Of a stretch of DNA of 38,048 nt, positions 31,920 to 38,048 are shown piece by piece (within the stretch, counting starts at the first letter, position 1; every line of letters begins with the position of its first letter). The notes beneath the pieces are model-generated. The model did no database searches. It worked only from the letters and a program-made list of their open reading frames with translations, and was not told the origin of the DNA. The position numbers were made by a program, and so were the translations under genes. Source of the DNA: Lachnospiraceae bacterium (GTDB taxonomy: Bacteria > Bacillota > Clostridia > Lachnospirales > Lachnospiraceae); NCBI GenBank assembly GCA_021205565.1, contig JAJPXG010000027.1, positions 1 through 38,048 of the forward strand, given 5' to 3'.

Positions 31920-33441
31920 ACACATCTCAATTAAAAATTCCAGTTACACCGCGGCTCTGGAATATTTGATGTATCAGCATGACGAATTTACGAATAAACC
32001 TATCCTCAATGAACGCGGAGAAAAAATCCTGCGCGATGATTTTCTTCTGGACGGAGTGAACTGCAATCCGATGAGTTTCGGAAGAGAATGCCAGCAAACG
32101 AATCTTCATTTTCATAAAAACCAGACGAAACGGGAGATTAAAGCACATCATTATATTTTAAGTTTTGATCCCCGTGACCGAGATGAAAATGGATTGACCG
32201 CTGAAAGAGCGCAGGAACTTGGAATGGAATTTGCCCGCAGAAATTTTCCTGGGCATCAGATACTCATCTGCACACATCCGGACGGGCATAACAGCGCCGG
32301 TAATATCCATGTTCATATCGTAATCAACAGCGTCAGAAAAATGACCGTGGAACGGCAGGACTTCATGGAACGTCCCGGAGATAATCTTGCCGGCAATAAG
32401 CACCATGTCACAAATCAGTTTATGGAATATCTGCGGCAGGATACTATGGATTTGTGCCAGAGTGAATCGTTGTATCAGGTTGACCTTCTTTCTCCTGCCA
32501 AGGTAAAAATCACTGATAGAGAATACTGGGCGCAGAGAAAAGGTCAGGCAGAACTGGATGCAAAAAATGCTGAATTGTTATCGGCCGGAATTCAGCCGAA
32601 GCAGACAGAATACGAAACCGAAAAAAATCTGCTCCGCAAAGCCATTGCCTCCACTATGAAAGATAGCAGTTCTATAGAAGAATTTCAGAAGAAACTTTTT
32701 GAACAATATGGAATCAGTACGCACGAAAGCAGAGGTCGGTTCAGTTATCAGATGCCGGATCGAAATAAGCCAATCCGCGCCAGACAACTCGGCACGAATT
32801 TCGAGAAAGAATATATTATTTCCCAGATTTCAAACCGCACGAAAAGCCCGCAGGCGCATCAAAAAATCCGTCTGATCGTCGATCTGGAAAATAACCTGAA
32901 AGCACAGCAAAACCGCTTTTATGCTCAGAAAGTCAAGATAGGCAATTTGCAGCAGATGGCAAAAAGCATTGCTTTTCTGAAAGAAAACGGCATCGACACG
33001 ATGGAAGATTTAAGTGCGCTCGTATCAGCTACATCTGCCGACTATGATGCACGGCGCACAGAGCTTCAAGCTACCGAAGCCAGATTGAAAACCGTCAACC
33101 TTCAGATAAAAAATACCGGTCAGTATCTAGCCAACAAAAAAGTTTATGGTCAATATCTGAAAGCAAAAAACAAAAAGGAATTTCGTGAGGCTCATACCGC
33201 AGAGATCATGCTGTACGAGGCTGCACGAAAGACCCTCAAAGAATTATCCGGCGGTGAAAAACTTCCCAGCCTGAAACAACTTCAATCTGAGAAGCAGGAA
33301 CTGACCGCACGGAAAAATCAGCAGTATGAAGCCTTCTCATTTTCCAGAGCCAAGTATCGGGAATTGCAGACCGTTGATTCCAACATCCGCAGTATGCAGA
33401 GCCAGCCGGAACAGGAGCAAGAGAAAAAGATGGAGCTGTAA
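31906..33441 (+). CDS. Relaxase (MobA/VirD2-type, MOB_P-like)
   Basis: 511 residues. The N-terminal 200 residues form the relaxase domain: candidate nicking Tyr in SSYTAALEYLMY, HHYILSF at 81-87, and a three-histidine motif (HPDGH at 124-128 and HVH at 135-137 in HPDGHNSAGNIHVHIVIN). The rest is largely coiled coil (about 340-500). The enzyme nicks oriT, stays bound to the 5' end and leads the strand into a recipient through a conjugation channel supplied by another element; no type IV secretion genes are in this window, so the element would be mobilizable rather than self-transmissible. It is the last gene of the proposed element. Confidence 0.93.
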   Translation: MAIIKHISIKNSSYTAALEYLMYQHDEFTNKPILNERGEKILRDDFLLDGVNCNPMSFGRECQQTNLHFHKNQTKREIKAHHYILSFDPRDRDENGLTAERAQELGMEFARRNFPGHQILICTHPDGHNSAGNIHVHIVINSVRKMTVERQDFMERPGDNLAGNKHHVTNQFMEYLRQDTMDLCQSESLYQVDLLSPAKVKITDREYWAQRKGQAELDAKNAELLSAGIQPKQTEYETEKNLLRKAIASTMKDSSSIEEFQKKLFEQYGISTHESRGRFSYQMPDRNKPIRARQLGTNFEKEYIISQISNRTKSPQAHQKIRLIVDLENNLKAQQNRFYAQKVKIGNLQQMAKSIAFLKENGIDTMEDLSALVSATSADYDARRTELQATEARLKTVNLQIKNTGQYLANKKVYGQYLKAKNKKEFREAHTAEIMLYEAARKTLKELSGGEKLPSLKQLQSEKQELTARKNQQYEAFSFSRAKYRELQTVDSNIRSMQSQPEQEQEKKMEL

Positions 33442-33451
33442 ACTTGCTGAA

Positions 33452-34108
33452 TTACTGAATCTCCCATACAAACGTCGCTGTATCACTCACATCAATATCG
33501 TCCGGTTCAATGTCGATACCGCGCGGTGCAGCACCATACGGCATACATTCCTCCGCCACCATATATCCAGTATGAGAGTAGATGTCAAGCTCGCCCCAGT
33601 TATAATCTATGTTCAGAAGCTGCCCCAGCTTCACTCCGGAAGCTTCACATAGAATCTCGGCTTTCCGCTTCGCGTTGATCGCTGCTGAACGAAGCATTTC
33701 CTCATTGACGGCTGTTTCGTCTTTCACTGTAAATCGAATGGACAGATCAGGATTAGACAGACAGCCGGCAATCGCGGAAAGCGCCTGCGATAACCTCTTC
33801 GTGTCAAAATCAAATTCCAGTTTCAAATCATGATCCACCACATAGCCATTGAAAGTTCTTGTGGAATTGCCTGCACGGTCACGGACATTTTTATAATCCG
33901 TCCGGACATTAAAGTTTGATGTTTTCAAATCGCTTTTCTGGAACCCAATCGCACAGATTGTTTCTGTCAGATGCTGGATATGCTGCGACGCCAGATCCAT
34001 TGCTCTATCGTAATTCTTATCCTGCGACTTCAAAGACATGGAAATCACAACATAATCCGGTCTTGCAGAGACCTTGCCAGTACCTTTTACTGTTATAATT
34101 CTCGCCAT
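33452..34108 (-). CDS. SIMPL-domain (DUF541) protein
   Basis: 218 residues. ITVKGTGKVSARPDYVVISM at the start, TSNFNVRTDYKNVRD, the GYVVDHDLKLEFDF segment and the AAINAKRKAEILCEASGVKL block are standard SIMPL/DUF541 features. There is no signal peptide, in contrast to the periplasmic members such as E. coli YggE, so it is probably cytoplasmic. Function poorly known; YggE-type proteins are linked to oxidative stress. GGAGG ahead of the ATG at 34108 supports the start. Its stop is only 11 bp from the relaxase stop on the other strand, and no terminator is visible between these convergent genes. Confidence 0.9.
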   Translation of the reverse strand: MARIITVKGTGKVSARPDYVVISMSLKSQDKNYDRAMDLASQHIQHLTETICAIGFQKSDLKTSNFNVRTDYKNVRDRAGNSTRTFNGYVVDHDLKLEFDFDTKRLSQALSAIAGCLSNPDLSIRFTVKDETAVNEEMLRSAAINAKRKAEILCEASGVKLGQLLNIDYNWGELDIYSHTGYMVAEECMPYGAAPRGIDIEPDDIDVSDTATFVWEIQ

Positions 34109-34143
34109 CTGTTTTTCCTCCGTTTCCTGTAAAATCCGTTTTT

Positions 34144-35022
34144 TTATAAATGATAATTTTTACGGCTCCGCGGCGCGTAAAATTTTTTCCATCTTCTCAG
34201 CACATCAAGCAGCGGCTCATCCAGATAGGAGAGTACCTTATCTTTAATCCAATCCGGTATGCCGTATGCAGCCTCTGCAATACTTCCTGTAATCGCAGCA
34301 AGCGTATCACTGTCCCCGCCGAGAGAAATTGCGTTCCGTATTGCATCCTCAAAATCGGTACTCTCCAAAAATGCAATGATTGCCTGCGGCACCGTTCCCT
34401 GGCATGTCTCGTTGAAACGATATGTCGGGCGAATTTCATCTAATGTCGGGCTCAAATCATATCCATGCTCCTTTTCGATATGCTCTTTTATTCTCTTTTT
34501 ACACTCAGCCGGATCGTCATTGATCGGTTTTCCATAATCTCCATAAAAGCCGCCGAAGTAATACCGACACATGAAAATCGCATCCGCAGTTGCCACCGCT
34601 CCTTTGATCCCTTCCGGATGACTATGTGTCACTTCCGCGGAAAGTTTTGCTCCCTCGCGTCCATTCTCCGGCCACATTCCTGTCCTTGCAGTAAACCCGC
34701 AGTCCATCATCCAACCGCAGGGAGAAACCCTCATAGCTGAACCATTGCCGAAACTATTATACGGCTCTCGGTTATCTGAAAAAATCCATGAGCCGAATCT
34801 TCCGCCATATCCAGCGTTTGGATACATCCTGCCATATTTTTTCATTGAATCTATGAAATCATCTTTTGACCCGCCATTCATAATTGCGTCCGCTACCGCA
34901 CAGGTCATAACAGTATCATCTGTAAAAAAACAATCCTTTCGGAACAGAGGAAACTCTTTCGTCTTAATATTATGCCATTCATATACGGAACCTACAATAT
35001 CTCCAATAATTGCTCCAAGCAT
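34144..35022 (-). CDS. ADP-ribosylglycohydrolase family protein
   Basis: 292 residues. MLGAIIGDIVGSVYEWHNIK at the start, FTDDTVMT (metal-binding Thr-Asp-Asp) and SLGGDSDTLAAITGSIAEA (second Asp-x-Asp site) are the defining motifs of the ARH/DraG family, which removes ADP-ribose from proteins or breaks related bonds with two Mg ions. The C-terminal part is typical in length. GAGGAGG 8 nt before the ATG at 35022. It lies 35 bp upstream of the SIMPL gene in the same direction. Together with the macro-domain gene next door it points to ADP-ribose metabolism. Confidence 0.93.
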   Translation of the reverse strand: MLGAIIGDIVGSVYEWHNIKTKEFPLFRKDCFFTDDTVMTCAVADAIMNGGSKDDFIDSMKKYGRMYPNAGYGGRFGSWIFSDNREPYNSFGNGSAMRVSPCGWMMDCGFTARTGMWPENGREGAKLSAEVTHSHPEGIKGAVATADAIFMCRYYFGGFYGDYGKPINDDPAECKKRIKEHIEKEHGYDLSPTLDEIRPTYRFNETCQGTVPQAIIAFLESTDFEDAIRNAISLGGDSDTLAAITGSIAEAAYGIPDWIKDKVLSYLDEPLLDVLRRWKKFYAPRSRKNYHL

Positions 35023-35062
35023 TTATTCTTACCTCCTCGTCTTTTGATAATGTCAGTTTAGC

Positions 35063-35111
35063 AGAAAAGAAAAAGGAAGTGGTCGTCCGAAAAGCGACAA
35101 ATTCACTTCCT
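35063..35111 (-). terminator. Rho-independent terminator after the CPCC gene
   Basis: AGGAAGTG and CACTTCCT (35074-35081 and 35104-35111) pair, with a GTCG/CGAC inner stem; on the minus strand a TTTTTCTTTTC run follows. It lies just after the stop of the CPCC gene and before the ADP-ribosylglycohydrolase start, so those two are separate transcripts. Confidence 0.8.
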
Positions 35112-35117
35112 CTGATA

Positions 35118-35327
35118 TCATAACATTTTCTTCAGCCAATCAGGTCTCCATACAGAATCATACTTATCCTTATACACATTCAAAGAATATTCATTTGCTC
35201 CGACGTCTTCATCCGGATTTTCTTCCTGATACCAGTCATCTTCCCAACCGCAGTTTTCACAAATATCATAAGAACCTTTATTTTCAAATTCAGTTTTTCC
35301 GCATACTGGACACTTATGTTTCGGCAT
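35118..35327 (-). CDS. CPCC-family cysteine-rich protein
   Basis: 69 residues. MPKHKCPVCGKTEFENKGSY then DICENCGWEDDWYQEENPDE is the CPCC (PF14206-type) family, with two CxxC pairs for zinc and the conserved C-terminal ANEYSLNVYKDKYD. Function unknown. GAGGAGGTTGTGT ahead of the ATG at 35327 sets the start; a longer frame to 35420 overlaps the macro gene and lacks a site. It is 31 bp downstream of the macro-domain gene and shares its transcript, ending at the terminator at 35063-35111. Confidence 0.85.
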   Translation of the reverse strand: MPKHKCPVCGKTEFENKGSYDICENCGWEDDWYQEENPDEDVGANEYSLNVYKDKYDSVWRPDWLKKML

Positions 35328-35358
35328 ACACAACCTCCTCTGTTGCACGACTGTATAT

Positions 35359-36441
35359 CTATCCACCAAGGATAGGCTGATGATGTTGGAACAACGCCAT
35401 ATTGATGTTGTAGATATCATATTCCTGTCTGCTAATAAAATATTCTACTATCAAATCCGACTTGTTGCTGGGGGAGAGTGCCAGTTCTGCCCTTTGCAAA
35501 AGATCAACCGTATCGTCCAAGTTCAATTTCAGTGCTATCGCTAAGGCAAGCGCAGTTTTCTTTCTCGGCTTGTAGTCCTTATTACAACGAATTTTTGAAA
35601 ACAATTTACGATCCATGTTCGCCCGCTTATATACATCCACATCAGATAAGCCGCTCTCATCAATCAAATGCAGAAGTCTCTGTTGAAAAGTCTCTCCAAC
35701 ATTATCCAAAGCATCATCCAGACTAATATCAGGCGCAGATGCAACTGGTGCATACGGTGCAGAATCCATACACACACTCTCAGCCAGAAGAATATCGCTT
35801 TCATTTATCTTCTGACCGTCTCCATCATTCTGATCTAGATTTCTTCGCCGGTTGATGCTTTCAGATCTGCCGCCGGAAATATTTTCTCGATATTCCTGTT
35901 TCCTTTGCTTTGATACATAGTTCTCGTCAATAAACGAATCGACATCCCGAAACAGTTTTCCGGATAATTCAAAGGCATGTCTGTCAAAGACTACCAGTAT
36001 CACATCTATCTCATTTGACAGAAGAAACCGGCTGATCACTGTAATAGCAACCTGTAATGCTCTATCCTTCGGGAATCCATACACGCCCGTCGCAATCAGC
36101 GGAAAAGCAATACTTTTACATTTCAGGTCAGTTGCCTTCTCCAGAGAATTTTTATAGCAGGCGGAGAGAGTGTCGAACTCTCCATGATTTCCGTCAATCC
36201 ATGACGGACCTACAGTGTGGATAATATATTTTGCAGAGAGCGCAAATGCCGGAGTGACCGCAGCCTGTCCTCGTTCAATCGCTCCGATTTTCTTTCGTTC
36301 TGCCAGCAACTGATCTGCACCGGCCGCTTTATAAATCGCCGCGTCTGTCCCAGACGCATAAATTGGCTGCGGATTCGCTGTATTTACAATAGCGTCTGCC
36401 TTTACTTTTGTTATGTCGTTTCGGATTATTTTGAACGGCAT
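35359..36441 (-). CDS. Macro-domain protein with C-terminal HTH-like region
   Basis: 360 residues. The N-terminal macro domain (about 1-170) has MPFKIIRNDITKVKADAIVN, TANPQPIYASGTDAAIYKAA, and AFPLIATGVYGFPKDRALQV, the last being the phosphate-binding loop of ADP-ribose. The usual GGGV of the first loop is replaced by ASGT. After an acidic linker, residues about 255-360 (LLHLIDESGLSDVDVYKRAN, LFSKIRCNKDYKPRKKTALA) resemble a lambda-repressor-like HTH. Macro domains bind ADP-ribose and often hydrolyse it from proteins. The fusion suggests an ADP-ribose-responsive regulator, although DNA binding is not shown. GGAGGTG upstream of the ATG at 36441 is strong. Confidence 0.88.
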   Translation of the reverse strand: MPFKIIRNDITKVKADAIVNTANPQPIYASGTDAAIYKAAGADQLLAERKKIGAIERGQAAVTPAFALSAKYIIHTVGPSWIDGNHGEFDTLSACYKNSLEKATDLKCKSIAFPLIATGVYGFPKDRALQVAITVISRFLLSNEIDVILVVFDRHAFELSGKLFRDVDSFIDENYVSKQRKQEYRENISGGRSESINRRRNLDQNDGDGQKINESDILLAESVCMDSAPYAPVASAPDISLDDALDNVGETFQQRLLHLIDESGLSDVDVYKRANMDRKLFSKIRCNKDYKPRKKTALALAIALKLNLDDTVDLLQRAELALSPSNKSDLIVEYFISRQEYDIYNINMALFQHHQPILGG

Positions 36442-36493
36442 CCGCCATCACCTCCAATCAGCTCTGTTTATAATCAGCAAACTATGCCTCCGA

Positions 36494-37213
36494 TTATTGT
36501 AAAAGTCTATTAAGCAAATGCTCCCGATTATTGATGAACATTTCCGTAACCTGATAACTGTCCGTCTCTTCATAACTGCATGGATGAATCTGACCCTCAT
36601 CAAAGGATAATATTTCTGCCCCAGGTATCCCTAGAAGGATGGGAGAGTGCGTTGCTATGATAAACTGAGAATCCTCTTTTGCACACCTGTCAATTTCTAT
36701 CAGCAACGTCAGCTGTCTTTGCGGAGAAAGAGCGGCTTCCGGCTCATCGAGAATATACAGCCCATTCGCTTTGAAATGCTCTTGTGCAATTAACAGAAAA
36801 CTTTCTCCATGCGACCGCCTATGCAGCCCATCCGATGCTGCTCCTGCATAGGCTTCTTCCTGCGTGGCTACATTATAAAAGCTCTCTGCCCTGAGAAAAT
36901 AACCCCATCCAGCCCGTCGGGTTCCACGGGCAAGACGTATCGCATCACAGAGTTCCGAGTGTGAATCATATGTGGAAAAACTATAATTCTTTGTGCCGCC
37001 TTCAGGATTGAAACCGAACGCAACCGCTATTGCTTCCAATAATGTTGATTTACCGCTCCCATTCTCTCCGACAAAGAAAGTGATTGGGCTGCGAAACTCC
37101 AAATAATCCAGCCCATCAAGCGCCGCTATCTTCCTAAGATAACTGTATGCACTGATTTTATTCCAGTCAATATACACTCCCTGCAATAATTGAGAATTCA
37201 ATTTGCTGCTCAC
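36494..37213 (-). CDS. ABC-type/SMC-like AAA ATPase
   Basis: About 235 residues. Walker A is FVGENGSGKSTLLEAIAVAF, the signature-like RRSHGESFL precedes Walker B LYILDEPEAALSPQRQLTLL, and IATHSPILLGIPGAEIL is the H-loop region. The NYSFSTYDSHSELCDAIRLA insert is typical of a widespread stand-alone ATPase family in Firmicutes related to the nucleotide-binding half of SMC/RecF-type proteins. The start is uncertain: GTG at 37213, or TTG at 37201 with GAGGTG 9 nt upstream. It lies 28 bp downstream of the nuclease-like gene and probably works with it. Confidence 0.88.
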   Translation of the reverse strand: MSSKLNSQLLQGVYIDWNKISAYSYLRKIAALDGLDYLEFRSPITFFVGENGSGKSTLLEAIAVAFGFNPEGGTKNYSFSTYDSHSELCDAIRLARGTRRAGWGYFLRAESFYNVATQEEAYAGAASDGLHRRSHGESFLLIAQEHFKANGLYILDEPEAALSPQRQLTLLIEIDRCAKEDSQFIIATHSPILLGIPGAEILSFDEGQIHPCSYEETDSYQVTEMFINNREHLLNRLLQ

Positions 37214-37241
37214 CTCACTAAATCGCTGCTTCTGAATCTAA

Positions 37242-37922
37242 TCACACCACCCATGAAAATGAGAGCAGCTTGTAAGTGGTTTTGATATAATCTATTTTCA
37301 CGTCCCTCGTTGTATTAACATCAACTGGCCTATCCACACAAAAGTCTTTCAGGCATAATCCCTCGTTGACAGTTTTACTGAACTGCTGCAATTCTTCAAG
37401 AAATTCCTTGCTGTCTGTCATGCCGCTTTTTTTCTGGTACAGTTCATAGATCACCTGTTGGTTTTCTTTTTCAATCCACAGATCTGCCAAAATCACTCCA
37501 AAGATCTTGTAATCCTCTATGTACTGAAGCACCGGACGTTCTCCACCTTTGCTCCTTTCATCTGTCAGCTCACGAATCCAATCTATCGTATTGATGCGCT
37601 CGGCATCCTTTATAACCTCCAGAACTTTCTGCTGAAGATTCATATACCGCTTTGCTTCAATTAGCAGAATTTCTTTTTGAGTTATGTTTATGATAATCGC
37701 ATCAACATGATCTTTGCCATTCTCATTAACCGGCAGCTCAAACCATGTGCAGCATTCGTCTCCTACCGCTGTAGCAATAGCCTCATACGCCTTTGAAAAA
37801 TTTACAGTAAGATTTCTTTCTGTAAATCCCGTGCTTTTCTTCGCAGGATAGAAAATATTCAATATTTTCTCATAGTTATGCTGATATGCTTTTAATACTT
37901 CTCTCTTATATGTGTACTCCAT
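37242..37922 (-). CDS. Hypothetical protein with PD-(D/E)XK nuclease-like motif
   Basis: 226 residues from the ATG at 37922 (GGAGG about 11 nt upstream; the longer frame to 37970 uses TTG). The motif D-x-IIINITQKEILLIEAK is a good PD-(D/E)XK core: Asp in HVDAIII and Glu-x-Lys in IEAK, preceded by a helix with a Glu in FSKAYEAIATAV. No named family was recognised. It could be a nuclease or a nuclease-fold sensor working with the ATPase that follows. The final 126 bp of the window (37923-38048) hold no further gene that I can support. Confidence 0.75.
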   Translation of the reverse strand: MEYTYKREVLKAYQHNYEKILNIFYPAKKSTGFTERNLTVNFSKAYEAIATAVGDECCTWFELPVNENGKDHVDAIIINITQKEILLIEAKRYMNLQQKVLEVIKDAERINTIDWIRELTDERSKGGERPVLQYIEDYKIFGVILADLWIEKENQQVIYELYQKKSGMTDSKEFLEELQQFSKTVNEGLCLKDFCVDRPVDVNTTRDVKIDYIKTTYKLLSFSWVV

Positions 37923-38048
37923 CTTTGGATTATCCTCCGAATTGTTTTGTTTAAATTCTACCACAACCAAAAGGGATTTACATCAGGAATATGCAATGTC
38001 AGTCCTCGATCTTTTTCTTTTTTTCTCTGAAATCAAGAAAAAGTTTTG

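Larger units (their letters stand above)
2478..33441. mobile_element. Proposed integrative and mobilizable element (IME)
   Basis: Serine recombinases at the left end, an ImmR/ImmA-style switch, a cargo block with restriction and helicase genes, and a mobC-relaxase module at the right end make one IME-like unit. A gene remnant lies at the left edge, while the right edge meets an intact convergent gene (SIMPL, stop at 33452). The coordinates are gene limits and not proven att sites: I could not find a convincing direct repeat at the two ends by eye, and nested or composite elements are possible. Confidence 0.6.

Noticed and set aside
2335..33451. A direct repeat at both ends of the element as attL/attR.
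   Set aside because: I compared the junction regions by eye and found no convincing match. Serine recombinase cores may be only 2 bp, so absence is not informative.
1..38048. tRNA or rRNA genes, riboswitches and insertion sequences.
   Set aside because: No cloverleaf, conserved rRNA segment, riboswitch core or transposase frame was recognised. A covariance-model search would be needed to exclude small RNAs.

Overview
The window looks like chromosome of a low-to-medium GC Gram-positive anaerobe of the Clostridia, most likely Lachnospiraceae. This rests on the style of the mobile-element genes (large serine recombinases with a characteristic C-terminal tail, MobC/relaxase pair, DUF6809, CPCC, SIMPL and ADP-ribosylglycohydrolase neighbours), on AGGAGG-type ribosome binding sites, and on frequent TTG/GTG starts. 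It is family-level inference, not a species call.

Layout. (1) 1-2334: ordinary accessory chromosome, all on the minus strand: a partial XRE regulator, a CrtO-like membrane protein, a DUF1349 protein and a GNAT acetyltransferase. (2) 2359-33441: what I read as one integrative and mobilizable element (IME) of about 31 kb. Its left end has a gene remnant, a detached recombinase tail and two tandem large serine recombinases (2738-6444). Next is a regulation/immunity module (6547-13558): a sigma-like HTH protein, a LexA-type DNA-binding domain without its protease, an ArpU/RinA-like protein, a Y-family DNA polymerase with two small partners, a divergently transcribed XRE repressor plus ImmA-type metalloprotease, a DUF5131 (Gp37/Gp68) protein, a second XRE protein and a DUF6809 protein. 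Then comes a long minus-strand cargo block (31157-13654) rich in defence-type genes: an RHH regulator, an MmeI-like type IIL restriction-modification enzyme broken by one in-frame TAA, McrB/McrC, a Zn-finger/SHOCT protein, a DnaQ-fold protein lacking its catalytic residues that overlaps a UvrD-like helicase gene, a small acidic protein, two cytoplasmic leucine-rich-repeat proteins, a winged-helix/coiled-coil protein, an HNH endonuclease and a flavodoxin. The right end (31242-33441) carries a probable oriT, mobC and a MOB_P-type relaxase. (3) 33452-38048: minus-strand genes for a SIMPL protein, an ADP-ribosylglycohydrolase, a CPCC protein, a macro-domain/HTH fusion, an ABC-type ATPase and a PD-(D/E)XK-like protein.

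How it may work together. The recombinases would integrate and excise the element, and MobC and the relaxase would mobilize it with a helper. The XRE/ImmA pair, the LexA-type protein and the sigma-like protein would control the switch. The cargo would pay its way as defence. Two sequence observations support a joint control circuit: a 39-bp element occurs upstream of the recombinase operon (6846-6884) and again, facing the other way, upstream of the mob operon (31242-31280); and the XRE/polymerase intergenic region holds two perfect sigma-70-type promoters aimed at each other within a field of TWGCAA repeats.

Most interesting candidates. (a) The 24768-15196 block (Zn-finger/SHOCT, dead DnaQ fold + UvrD, acidic protein, two LRR proteins, wHTH/coiled coil) next to McrBC does not match any named defence system I know. 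(b) There are two helically phased direct-repeat arrays, 7 x 11 bp at 7588-7664 and 7 x 10 bp at 12480-12549. (c) The shared 39-bp element. I see no tRNA, rRNA, CRISPR array or insertion sequence. The exact ends of the element could not be proven: no clear attL/attR pair was found by eye.
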